DNA of 16,317 nucleotides from positions 1 to 16,317 of the forward strand of contig JADDKJ010000056.1 of NCBI GenBank assembly GCA_033717875.1, in the 5' to 3' direction. Shown here one piece after another: positions 7,111-15,600 of the stretch (within the stretch, counting starts at the first letter, position 1; the number at the start of each line of letters is the position of its first letter). The position numbers were made by a program, and so were the translations under genes. The DNA is from SBBG01 sp033717875. Lineage in GTDB: Bacteria; Pseudomonadota; Gammaproteobacteria; Ga0077554; Ga007554. Under the pieces are notes generated by a model. That model searched no databases. It worked only from the letters and a program-made list of their open reading frames with translations, and had not been told where the DNA came from.

Positions 7111-7138
7111 GAGCATCCGTGGTCGTTTTTGGATGCTC
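7111..7138. promoter_or_regulatory. Perfect 8-bp inverted repeat at the alpA start
   Basis: GAGCATCC (7111-7118) and GGATGCTC (7131-7138) are exact reverse complements separated by 12 bases. On the minus strand the arm nearest the alpA ATG (7107) contains GGATG, the only Shine-Dalgarno-like sequence. The element could be an operator or an mRNA hairpin that hides the ribosome site. Confidence 0.5.
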
Positions 7139-7232
7139 TCTATTCAATACCTCACCGCCGGGCAAAAATAGAGACACTGCGCGCACCATGGTCACGCTAC
7201 GCGCAGCGTGCCGGTTTGCAGATGTGGGTTAT

Positions 7233-7976
7233 TTACTCAGCAGATGTGCCGGTTTTCTTGGCCGCCAGAATCCAGTTCTTGACGGTGCCGGGGGCGCGGC
7301 AGACCTGCGCGCCGATGATCCGATATGCCTCGTCTTGGGTTCGGTAAGTGTTGGCGGCATACAGACCAAGTGCTTTTTTCTTCGCAGCGCGATTGGATGC
7401 ATGGCGCACGTTGGCGGCATTTCTGCCAGCCCGGCTCTGGGCTTTTCGGACTTCATCTGCCGCATCGGCTTCGGGCGTCAATCCTGCCCTCCAAGCATCC
7501 TCGATGATCTGCTCCGTAAAAGGCGAATCAGGCAAGAGATCCGCCAGGAGCAGCGACTCCAGCGCTTCCATCAGCGTCGCCACCACCGGGTTGATGAGCG
7601 CCACGGGCGTGGTATCTGCCGTGGCATGGATAACCTCGCCCAACTTGTAGAGTGCCAGGACGCGAAAGCAATCTCGTTCAGTTGCTTTCGGGACGGACGT
7701 TGGCGTTGAGCGCAACCCCCGGTTGCTGGCTTCGATAAACCAGTCCAGATCACGCTGTTCCTCACGCTTGACCAAGCCGCTGCCGTAGGTGGACTGGTCC
7801 TGTGCCACGATATCGGTGATCATGGCATCAATGCAGGCCAGCATGCCCTGCAATTGCTCGGGGTTGAAGCGCTGCAAATCTTCTCTGGCTGATGCGGCAA
7901 TGCGCACCGCGTTCGGCAACTCCAGAAGTTGTTCGAGCGGTGTTGTCAGTGCCAGGGTGAGTAGATGCGGATTCAT
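7233..7976 (-). CDS. Uncharacterised island protein, possible C-terminal HTH
   Basis: 247 aa with an ATG at 7976; I do not recognise a named family. It has no signal peptide or membrane segment. The sequence is mostly helical, with an acidic region near 160-178 (TEQIIEDAW, TPEADAADEV) and then a strongly basic stretch (RAGRNAANVRHASNRAAKKK, about 185-204). The last 40 residues, YRTQDEAYRIIGAQVCRAPGTVKNWILAAKK, look like a helix-turn-helix of the kind that selects when to bind DNA (a turn at R-A-P-G-T followed by a recognition-like VKNWILAAKK). It stands upstream of alpA with a 125-bp gap. A DNA-binding or island-maintenance function is only a guess. The ribosome site is weak (TGGGCA just before the ATG). 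Confidence 0.7.
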   Translation of the reverse strand: MNPHLLTLALTTPLEQLLELPNAVRIAASAREDLQRFNPEQLQGMLACIDAMITDIVAQDQSTYGSGLVKREEQRDLDWFIEASNRGLRSTPTSVPKATERDCFRVLALYKLGEVIHATADTTPVALINPVVATLMEALESLLLADLLPDSPFTEQIIEDAWRAGLTPEADAADEVRKAQSRAGRNAANVRHASNRAAKKKALGLYAANTYRTQDEAYRIIGAQVCRAPGTVKNWILAAKKTGTSAE

Positions 7977-8127
7977 TGCCCATCAGTCTACCGAGGGTAG
8001 TCCAGCGCTGTCCACGCAAATCCGTGTTGGTACAGCATTGCCCAGACCAGCACCAGCAATTCCACCCGCAGTGACGGATGCCGTGATGATCCGGTGCAAG
8101 GTGATAGCTGCGCTTGCGGCGGTGTAA

Positions 8128-8220
8128 ACAATAGGACGCAACCGTCACAACCATCACCACTGTCACGTCGAGCCACTATCCGTGATGGTTGTGATGATGG
8201 CGACGGTCATCTCCTATTGT
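8128..8220. repeat. Head-to-head repeat pair (copies B and C of a dispersed repeat)
   Basis: Copy C (8128-8157, minus) and copy B (8182-8220, plus) share GTGATGGTTGTGA (8182-8194, exact complement at 8145-8157) and, further out, TCCTATTGT (8212-8220, exact complement at 8128-8136), with about nine extra bases inside copy B. The two face away from each other around a 24-base centre. The symmetric layout between divergent genes suggests a binding site for a dimeric protein or for the island's replication or transfer machinery; function is unknown. Confidence 0.75.
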
Positions 8221-8328
8221 TGAGGTCGGCGCACACACAGATGCCCAGGCAAAAGGGGTCCTTCCTGGCGATATTCCAATACGGGGGGCGCGAGCGCAGC
8301 ATTGCGCCACCGTCCGACCAGAAAACAA

Positions 8329-8465
8329 GGTTTGCAGGGTTTGCGGTTCGCACCTGGCAGCGCGGGTCGGTACGCCGAATGCCGCGTCAACGCGGGCATG
8401 CGAGGCATGACCAAGAATGCCGAAGGTGCGAACCACAGTGCGTACCGGGTTTGCAGGTTTGCACC
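8329..8465. repeat. Block of direct and crossing inverted repeats
   Basis: A direct repeat GGTTTGCAGG(G)TTTGC occurs at 8329-8344 and 8448-8462, differing by one base. Within it, GGTTCGCACC (8345-8354) is complementary to GGTGCGAACC (8425-8434), and CGGTACGC (8368-8375) to GCGTACCG (8440-8447). GAATGCCG is repeated directly at 8377-8384 and 8415-8422, and a small hairpin (ATGCC-GCG-TCAA-CGC-GGGCAT) lies at 8379-8399. The two long pairings cross, as in a pseudoknot. Possible roles are a structured RNA, an origin or transfer site, or protein-binding repeats; none can be chosen from sequence alone. Confidence 0.55.
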
Positions 8466-8660
8466 CCGACAGCAAAACGGCCGGGGAGGAAACTTCAGTA
8501 CTGACGCGAGGTTGCAGCCACCGGGCACTGAAAGCAGGCAGAACGGCCACCCAGCCGTCGCCCCAAAGCCATGCGGTTTTCATCGCCAGCACACCTAGAG
8601 ATTGGTAGACTCTCACCGATCTACAACGACTTTGATGCACAACACCCGAGCGTCAATGCC

Positions 8661-8852
8661 ATGAACACCGAACCGTGGGTCACCGCCGAGCATGTCGCCC
8701 AGCATCTGGGCGTGGCCAAAGACACCGTCTACCGCTGGCGGGAGCGCAAGGGTCTGCCTGCGCACCGCGTAGGGCGGCTGTGGAAATTCCAGCTGTCCGA
8801 GGTGGATGAATGGGTGCGCGTAGGCGGCGCGGATGACGAACAACAAAAGTAA
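8661..8852 (+). CDS. Excisionase-family small HTH protein
   Basis: 63 aa. MNTEPWVTAEHVAQHLGVAKDTVYRWRERKGLPAHRVGRLWKFQLSEVDEW is a classical MerR-like/excisionase winged helix: helix-turn-helix at about 8-28 (VTAEHVAQHLGVAKDTVYRW) and a wing (GRLWKF) followed by the final helix. Such single-domain proteins often stand in front of restriction-modification or defence genes and probably act as their transcription regulator; true excisionase function is not implied. The ATG at 8661 starts the conserved domain; the open frame extends further upstream only through non-conserved sequence. It is the first gene of the defence operon, 20 bp before the nuclease/methylase-like ORF. An inverted repeat GTAGA/TCTAC (8605-8624) lies in its leader and could be its own operator, but it is short. 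Confidence 0.85.
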   Translation: MNTEPWVTAEHVAQHLGVAKDTVYRWRERKGLPAHRVGRLWKFQLSEVDEWVRVGGADDEQQK

Positions 8853-8872
8853 GATTGATTGAGAACAGACTC

Positions 8873-10501
8873 ATGGCCAAGACCAAGAAACCGCCCCATA
8901 AACCCAGCCTGCCATTTCCGTCGGCTGCCGATGCGCTTCATCAGGAAGATAACTGGCTGTGGATTCCTCTGCGCAAGGAGTGGCGAGATGTCACCACCAA
9001 GCCCGAGGAAATCGTGCGGCAGAAATTCATCCGCACTTTGGTGGAACATTACGGCTATGCGCTGGAGCAGATGGATCAGGAGCGACGCACGCAGCACGGC
9101 CACAAGAGTCCCCGTGCCGACATCGTGATCTGGCAGTCTGCTACGGAAAAGGAGGCTGGCCGCACGCCCGTGCTGGTGATTGAGTGCAAGACCGACACCA
9201 TCGATATCCAGGAACGCGACTACTACCAAGGTGAGTCCTACACCCGCGCCGCCGGCTGCGAGTTCTTCATTGCCACCAATGCCAGGCACACAGCGGTGTT
9301 CAAGCTGGTGCCGGGGCTCCCAGGCGGATTCGTTGCCATCAATGAAATCCCCAAAGCCTCTGACTGGGGTGATGCCAAGCGCCTGAAAGAAATTCGCGAA
9401 TCCCTGCGCACCTTCAATCGCAAGGAATTTCAGGATCTGCTGTTCGTCTGCCACAGCATCCTGCGCGACGTGCACAAAATGGACCCCGGCCGCGCGTTCG
9501 ACACCATCTCGAAGATACTTTTCATCAAGATGTACATCGAACGTTCCGGTCTGCACGGAACTTTCACCGTCGATTACCTCGATCAGCGCGCGGCATCCCG
9601 CATGCCGAATGATCCGCAGGTGCATGACGGGCTGTTTGATTTGACCAAGGATTACTGCAAGGCCGACGACCTGTTCGCGGCCACGGACAAGCTGGAAATC
9701 TCGGAAACCACCTTCCGGCGCATCGTCAAGGAATTGCAACGATTTGACCTTTCCAAAACCGGTGACGACATCAAAGGTCTGGCCTTCGAAAAATTCCTCG
9801 GCACCACCTTCCGTGGCGAGCTGGGCCAATTCTTCACGCCGCGTCCGGTCGTCGAGTTCATGGTTGATCTGCTCAACCCGCAGGAAAAGCAACTGATCTG
9901 CGACCCGGCATCCGGCTCAGGCGGCTTTCTGATCCGGGCCTTTGAGCACGTCCGCGCCCAGATCGTGGCTGACGTTCAGCGGCAGAAAGATGAAGAACGC
10001 GCCCGCATTGAAGCATTGGGTTTGCCTGAGGAAGAGGAAGAACGGCAGATCGAAGCGGCCTTCTCCCGCCTGAACCATGAATTGCTGCCCAGCGGTGACG
10101 ACAGCAAGCCCATCACTCTGGCTTATGTCGGCATGTCCGCTATGGTCGAGGCAGACATTGAGGACACAATCTTTCCGGACAAAGTAATTCGCGTCCGCCC
10201 TGACCTCACCAAAATCGAACCTCAATTTTTGTGGCGACTGTTGCAAGTGCCCTCAGTCCGAGCACAGATCGAAGCGGCCGCTCGTACGGCGGTAGGAAAC
10301 TTCGCAATCGGCGGAAAAGACATAAAGGCGCTCAAGGTGCCACTTCCGCTACTAGAGCAGCAGAAGTCCCTTGCGCAAACGCTGAGCGATACCGTTGCAA
10401 GCGTAAAGACCAAGCGTACCGAAGCCACCACGCTGCGAAATTCGGCTTGGGCCGCCTTCGAGTCAGCGCTATTTACCCCAGCGGAGCCGGGTGCCGCATG
10501 A
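8873..10501 (+). CDS. Nuclease-like/N6-methylase N-part fused to HsdS-like C-part; probable internal-deletion product
   Basis: 542 aa from the ATG at 8873 (TTG 8855 also possible). Residues 40-150 resemble the HsdR N-terminal PD-(D/E)XK fold: PRADIVIW (D83) and VLVIECKTD (E104, K106). Residues about 180-365 are HsdM-like: helical N-domain, then GQFFTPRPVVEFMVDLL and SAM-binding motif I DPASGSGG (344-351). After a coiled acidic stretch ending LPSGDDSKPI (about 414, near base 10112) the sequence switches to a target-recognition C-terminus (AYVGMSAMVEADIEDTIFPDKV; VPLPLLEQQKSLAQTL), as in HsdS. The catalytic NPPY/F motif and the rest of the methylase are missing, as is most of a specificity subunit. 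The simplest reading is one in-frame deletion across adjacent M and S genes. Adenine methylation is therefore not expected; the nuclease-like part and a DNA-binding part remain. Its stop overlaps the jetA start (ATGA). Confidence 0.8.
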   Translation: MAKTKKPPHKPSLPFPSAADALHQEDNWLWIPLRKEWRDVTTKPEEIVRQKFIRTLVEHYGYALEQMDQERRTQHGHKSPRADIVIWQSATEKEAGRTPVLVIECKTDTIDIQERDYYQGESYTRAAGCEFFIATNARHTAVFKLVPGLPGGFVAINEIPKASDWGDAKRLKEIRESLRTFNRKEFQDLLFVCHSILRDVHKMDPGRAFDTISKILFIKMYIERSGLHGTFTVDYLDQRAASRMPNDPQVHDGLFDLTKDYCKADDLFAATDKLEISETTFRRIVKELQRFDLSKTGDDIKGLAFEKFLGTTFRGELGQFFTPRPVVEFMVDLLNPQEKQLICDPASGSGGFLIRAFEHVRAQIVADVQRQKDEERARIEALGLPEEEEERQIEAAFSRLNHELLPSGDDSKPITLAYVGMSAMVEADIEDTIFPDKVIRVRPDLTKIEPQFLWRLLQVPSVRAQIEAAARTAVGNFAIGGKDIKALKVPLPLLEQQKSLAQTLSDTVASVKTKRTEATTLRNSAWAAFESALFTPAEPGAA

Positions 10502-11952
10502 CCCTCGACTTCGCCACCCTCGACACCCTGCGTACCCACCACCCCGCGTGGCGGTTGTTGCGTTCGGACCATGCGCCGTTGGTGGCGAGTTTTCTGCAGC
10601 GGGTATTCGTGGCGCCCAATGTGCGGGTGATGGCGGCGGCGGATCTGGCCGAGACACTGGAAGATGAACTGTATGCCCTGCGCCTGCACTTGGGTGAAAC
10701 CGCCTTCCCCAAGCCGGCGCTGGAGTATCTGAACGACTGGGCCGCGCCCGACAAGGGCTGGCTGCGCAAGTTTTACCGACCCGGTACGGACGAGGCGCAG
10801 TTCGATTTGACGCCTGCCACCGAGAAGGCCATCGCCTGGCTGGCGCAACTCAGTGAGCGACAGTTCGTCGGCACCGAATCGCGCTTGCTCACGCTGTTTG
10901 ACCTACTCAAGCAGATGAGCGAAGGCAGCGAGGCCGACCCGGCCAAGCGCATTGCCGAGCTGCACAAGAAGCGCGATGACATCGACACCGAGATTGCAAG
11001 GGTGCTGTCGGGCGATGTGCCGCTGTTGGACGACACAGCGTTGAAGGACCGCTTCCAGCAGTTCATACAGGGTGCGCGCGAGTTGCTGACCGACTTCCGC
11101 GAGGTGGAGCACAACTTCCGGCAGCTCGACCGGCGCGTGCGTGAGCGCATTGCCCTATGGGAGGGCAGCAAGGGCGCGCTGCTGGAAGACATCATGGGCG
11201 AGCGCGATGTGATTGCCGATTCCGATCAGGGCAAGAGCTTCCGCGCATTCTGGGATTTTCTGCTCTCCAGCCGTCGGCAGGAGGAATTGACCGAACTGCT
11301 GGATCGCGTGCTGGCGCTGCCTGCCGTGACGGATCTGAAGCCCGACAGCCGCATGCGCCGCGTGCACTACGACTGGATGGAAGCGGGCGAGCACACCCAG
11401 CGCACGGTCGCCGCTTTGTCGCAGCAGTTACGCCGTTTTCTGGATGACCAGGCCTGGCTGGAAAACCGCCGCATCATGGACATTCTGCACGGAATTGAGA
11501 GCAAGGCGTTGGCCCTGCGGGATGCACCACCAGCGGGCAACGTGATGGAAATGGCTGAGGCCTGCGCTGATATAGAGCTGGCGATGGAACGTCCCTTGTT
11601 CACCCCAGCCATCAAGCCGGTGATTGCCGATCTGGCCTTGCAGGCGGGTGATGAAGACATCGACCCTTCGGCGCTGTTCGATCAAGTGGTCGTCGACAAG
11701 GCACGGCTCACCCGCCATATCCGCCACGCCTTGCAGGATCGGGCGCAGATCACGTTGAGCGAACTGGTGATCAGCCAGCCCTTGCAGCAGGGTCTGGCCG
11801 AGTTGGTGGCCTATCTGCAACTGGGCAGTGAGACTTTCAGCACCGTGATGGATGAGGACACGCCCGAATCCATCCGCTGGCACAAGGTGGCAACAGATGG
11901 TCAAGCCATAACCCGTAGTGCGCGGCTGCCACGCGTGATTTTCATGCGCTGA
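10498..11952 (+). CDS. jetA: Wadjet subunit JetA (DUF3375, kleisin-like)
   Basis: 484 aa, the normal length for the DUF3375 family. The protein opens with MTLDFATLDTLRTHHPAWRLLRSDHAPLVASFL, characteristic of JetA, has a helical centre with a conserved-looking block (LLDDTALKDRFQQFIQGAREL, LTDFREVEHNFRQLDRRVRER; about 180-230) and ends with a winged-helix-like domain (ITLSELVISQPLQQGLAELVAYLQL; about 420-450) and a short basic tail. JetA is the kleisin (MukF-like) that links the SMC arms of JetC in the Wadjet complex, which recognises and cleaves small circular DNA. The true start is the ATG at 10498, sharing bases with the upstream TGA; the longer open frame from 10231 reads through another gene out of frame. 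It lies 25 bp before jetB. Confidence 0.92.
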   Translation: MTLDFATLDTLRTHHPAWRLLRSDHAPLVASFLQRVFVAPNVRVMAAADLAETLEDELYALRLHLGETAFPKPALEYLNDWAAPDKGWLRKFYRPGTDEAQFDLTPATEKAIAWLAQLSERQFVGTESRLLTLFDLLKQMSEGSEADPAKRIAELHKKRDDIDTEIARVLSGDVPLLDDTALKDRFQQFIQGARELLTDFREVEHNFRQLDRRVRERIALWEGSKGALLEDIMGERDVIADSDQGKSFRAFWDFLLSSRRQEELTELLDRVLALPAVTDLKPDSRMRRVHYDWMEAGEHTQRTVAALSQQLRRFLDDQAWLENRRIMDILHGIESKALALRDAPPAGNVMEMAEACADIELAMERPLFTPAIKPVIADLALQAGDEDIDPSALFDQVVVDKARLTRHIRHALQDRAQITLSELVISQPLQQGLAELVAYLQLGSETFSTVMDEDTPESIRWHKVATDGQAITRSARLPRVIFMR

Positions 11953-11977
11953 ACAAGAACAAGAGCTGAGGCAAGGG

Positions 11978-12655
11978 ATGGAAGAAGAACTCTCGAACAC
12001 AACCCCCGCAACGCACCCGATGGTGGCTCCGGCCGCTGATTTGTCAGTGTTGCTGATCGGCTTGCTCAAAAGCGTGCTGTACCGTGATGGTGACGAACGC
12101 CAATGGGCGGCGCTGCTGAATCTGCAAGCGCGGGTGCGTGACTACGTGGCGGTGCTGAATCTTGATTTGGTGCTGGATGAGGCGGAAGGCTATGCCTTCT
12201 TGAAAAGCCGCCCCGAGCCTGCCGACGATGATCCATCTCCACGTTTGCCGCGTCTGGTGGCGCGCCGGCCTTTGTCCTTCGCCGTGAGTTTGCTGCTCGC
12301 CTTGTTGCGCAAAAAGCTGGCTGAGTTTGATGCGGGCGGCGGCGATACGCGGCTGGTGCTCTCCCGCGACGACATCGTGGATATGGTGCGGGTGTTCCTG
12401 CCCGATGGCCCGAATGAAGCCAAGCTGATTGATCAGATCGAAACCACGATCAACAAGGTGGCCGAACTGGGTTTTCTACAGAAACTCAAACCCGCCGGTG
12501 GCACGTTGGCTGGGCCTGCTACTTATGAGGTGAGACGCATCCTGAAAGCTTTTGTCGATGCCCAATGGCTAGCCGAATTCGATGCCCGTCTGGCCACTTA
12601 TCAGTCTCAACTGGCGGGCGTGAACAATGCCAAGGAAGGAGCCGGCCATGAATGA
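11978..12655 (+). CDS. jetB: Wadjet subunit JetB (DUF4194, KITE-like)
   Basis: 225 aa. The conserved parts are LIGLLKSVLYRDGDERQWAALLNLQARVRDYVAVLNLDLVLDEAEGYAFLKSRP (about 24-75) and ARRPLSFAVSLLLALLRKKLAEFD (about 91-114), followed by VLSRDDIVDMVRVFLP and a second winged-helix half (DQIETTINKVAELGFLQKL). This is the pattern of DUF4194, the MukE/KITE-type subunit that binds the kleisin JetA. GAGG stands about seven bases before the ATG. Its end overlaps jetC by eight bases (ATGAATGA), so the two are translationally coupled. The short poorly conserved N-terminus (about 20 residues) suggests a later start is conceivable, but no better one is in frame. Confidence 0.92.
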   Translation: MEEELSNTTPATHPMVAPAADLSVLLIGLLKSVLYRDGDERQWAALLNLQARVRDYVAVLNLDLVLDEAEGYAFLKSRPEPADDDPSPRLPRLVARRPLSFAVSLLLALLRKKLAEFDAGGGDTRLVLSRDDIVDMVRVFLPDGPNEAKLIDQIETTINKVAELGFLQKLKPAGGTLAGPATYEVRRILKAFVDAQWLAEFDARLATYQSQLAGVNNAKEGAGHE

Positions 12656-15600
12656 TCCGCAATCATTGGGCTTGGACTTCTGTGCTGATGACACGCTGTC
12701 GGGCTTTCGCCTGACCCGCTTGGAGGTATTCAACTGGGGCACCTTCGACAGCAGGGTGTGGACGCTGCAACTGGATGGCAAGAATGGCCTGCTCACAGGC
12801 GATATCGGTTCGGGCAAATCCACTCTGGTGGATGCCATCACCACCCTGCTGGTGCCTGCCAACCGAATCGCCTACAACAAGGCTGCCGGAGCGGACAGCA
12901 AGGAACGAACGCTGCGTTCCTACGTGCTCGGGCATTACAAATCCGAGCGCAACGAGGTTACGGGCGCGGCCAAGCCGGTGAGCTTGCGCGATCAGAACAG
13001 CTACTCCGTCATCCTGGGGGTGTTCCACAACGCAGGCTACGACCAGACGGTGACGCTGGCCCAGGTGTTCTGGATGAAGGAAGCACAAGGGCAACCGGCG
13101 CGGTTCTTCCTGGGGGCTGAGCGTGCGCTATCGATTGCCTCTGACTTCGCCCACTTCGGATCGGACATTGCCCAACTGCGCAAGAAGCTGCGCGGTCTTG
13201 GGGCCGAATTGCACGACAGCTTTCCGCCCTATGCAGCTTGGTTCCGACGGCGCTTTGGCATTGAAAACGATCAGGCACTGGAGCTGTTTCACCAGACGGT
13301 TTCTATGAAGTCGGTAGGCAACCTGACCGACTTCGTGCGCAGCCATATGCTCGAACCTTTCGAGGTTGGCCCACGTCTGCAGGCCTTGATCGGCCACTTC
13401 GACGATCTCAACCGCGCCCATCAGGCGGTGCTGAAAACCCAGCAGCAGGTTGAATTGCTCACGCCGCTGATTGCGGACTGTGGCCGCCACAGCGCGCTAG
13501 TGGCTGAGGTCAACAGTTTGCGTGGATGTCGGGATAGCCTGCGGCCCCATTTCGCCGGTTTGAAGCTTGGCCTGATCGACAAGCGACTGGGCTTGCTGGC
13601 CGAAGAATGGGAGCGCGTGGATGCTCAGGTACAAAAGCTCGACACTGTTCATGAAGTGCAAGGCCAGCAAGTTGATGAGCTGAAGCAAGCCATCAATGAC
13701 AATGGCGGCGACCGACTGGAACGCCTTGCCGCCGAGATTCGCAAGAAAGAACAGCTGCAGGATACGCGCAAAACCAAGGCCGGCCGCTACGGGGAGTTGG
13801 CAGACGTGCTGGGCGAGCCGCTGGCAACAGATGCCTCCACCTTCGCTGCGCAGCGTGGCAAGTATCAAAGCTGGCGAGAGGAGGTGCGCAACCGCGATGC
13901 CGATTTGCAAAACGTGCTGACTGAGCACGGCGTCATCTTACGTCAGGGCAAGCAGGAGCATAACCAGCAAACCGCTGAAATCGACAGCCTCAAGCGTCGC
14001 CGCAGCAACATCGATGACCAGCAAATCCAGATTCGCGCTGCGATGTGTGCAGCACTGGGCCTGAACGTGGATGACATGCCTTTCGCTGGTGAGTTGATCC
14101 AGGTGCGTGACGATGAGCGTGACTGGGAAGGCGCAGCCGAACGCTTGTTGCGAGGCTTCGGGCTGGCACTGCTGGTGCCCGATGCCCATTACAAGGCGGT
14201 GGCCGAGTGGGTGGATGGTGCCCATCTGCGTGGCCGTTTGGTGTATTTCCATGTGCGGCCACGCAAGGCCGCAGAGCTGCCCGATTTGCACCGTGACTCT
14301 TTGGTCCGCAAGCTGGCCATCAAGCCCGATTCCCCGCATTACGATTGGCTGGAACGCGAACTTGCCCATCGGTTTGATGTGGCCTGCTGCGCCACACAAG
14401 AACAGTTCCGCCGTGAGACACGCGCCATCACACGCGCGGGCCAGATCAAAGACCCGAGCGGTCGGCATGAAAAGGACGACCGCCACCGTATTGATGATCG
14501 CAGCCGCTATGTACTGGGCTGGAGCAATAGTGCCAAGATTGCCGCATTGGAAGCCAAACGCCGCCAGCTTGAAACGCGGCTGGGTGATATTGGCAGCCAA
14601 ATCGCTGAAATCCAGAAAGAGCGCGATGGGCTGACGAGCCGTCTTGATGCGCTGACCCGCCTTGAAGAATTCACGGCATTCGATGAGTTGGATTGGGCCA
14701 GCGTCGCCACCGAGATTGCACAACTGGTGGATGAGCGCAGTCGGCTGGAATCTGCGTCAGATGTGCTCAAGCAGTTGAACGATAACCTGCGCGCGTTGCA
14801 GAAAGCGCAGAAGGAAACAGGAGAAGAGCTGCAAGCTGCGCGCGAGAAGCGGGCCAAAGTGGAACAGCGGCGCTCTGACGCGCAAGAGCTTCGTCAGCAA
14901 ACCGAGACGCTGCTTCAAGGCGTTGTCGTCGACGATGCTCTAGAAGCAAAGCTCGAATCCATGCGCGCCGAGGCGCTGGGTGAGCATCAACTGACCGTGG
15001 AATCCTGTGACAACCGCGAGCAGGACGTGCGTACCTGGCTACAGGCACGGATTGACGCAGAAGACAGCAAACTCAAGCGGCTGGCCGAGAAGATCATCAA
15101 GGCCATGGCTTCATTTAAGGAGGCGTTCAAGCTTGAGACGGCCGAGATGGATGCCAGCCTTGAGGCGGCATTCGAGTATGAAAACCTGCTGACGCAGTTG
15201 AACCGTGATGACCTGCCACGTTTTGTTGCACGCTTTAAAGAACTACTCAACGTCAACACGATCAACGAAATCGCTAATTTCAATGCCCAGCTGGCCCGTG
15301 AGCGCGAAACCATCAAAGAACGGATCGCGCACATCAACAAATCGCTGGGCGAGATCGACTACAACCCCGGGCGCTACATCGTGCTGGAATCGCAGGCCAG
15401 TCCGGATACCGAGATCCGCGACTTCCAGCAGGAATTACGCGCTTGCACCGAAGGCTCTGTCACGGGTTCGGATGACGCCCAGTATTCCGAGGCAAAGTTC
15501 TTGCAGGTCAAGGCTATCATTGACCGCTTCCGTGGGCGCGAAGGTTTGTCTGAACAGGATCGCCGTTGGACGACCAAAGTCACCGATGTGCGTAACTGGT

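Larger units (their letters stand above)
7977..8660. other. Long divergent intergenic region, repeat-rich, no convincing gene
   Basis: About 680 bases lie between the start of the minus-strand 247-aa gene and the plus-strand HTH gene. Open frames exist on both strands, but none shows a recognisable domain or a convincing ribosome site, and the longest (8176-8640, minus) has Cys- and Arg-rich composition that looks like a GC-rich non-coding shadow. The region holds the inverted repeat pair at 8128-8220 and the repeat-rich block at 8329-8465. It must also contain the promoters for both divergent units; I could not pick a strong sigma70 match for either. Confidence 0.6.

Noticed and set aside
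7190..7212. CACGCT/AGCGTG hairpin between the 247-aa gene and alpA as a terminator
   Set aside because: The stem is only six base pairs and no T tract follows on the minus strand, so an intrinsic terminator is not supported.
8176..8640. 154-aa ORF on the minus strand in the intergenic region
   Set aside because: No recognisable domain, no ribosome site, Cys- and Arg-rich composition, and it runs through both repeat blocks; more likely a GC-rich chance frame. A small unknown gene cannot be fully excluded.
8729..9892. 387-aa antisense ORF opposite the HTH and nuclease/methylase-like genes
   Set aside because: The plus-strand frames carry conserved motifs; the antisense product has none.
10231..10497. 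89-codon N-terminal extension of the jetA reading frame, giving a 573-aa ORF
   Set aside because: It overlaps the upstream hybrid ORF in another frame, has a basic, low-complexity composition, and JetA homologs start at MTLDFATLD, which coincides with the ATGA overlap at 10498.
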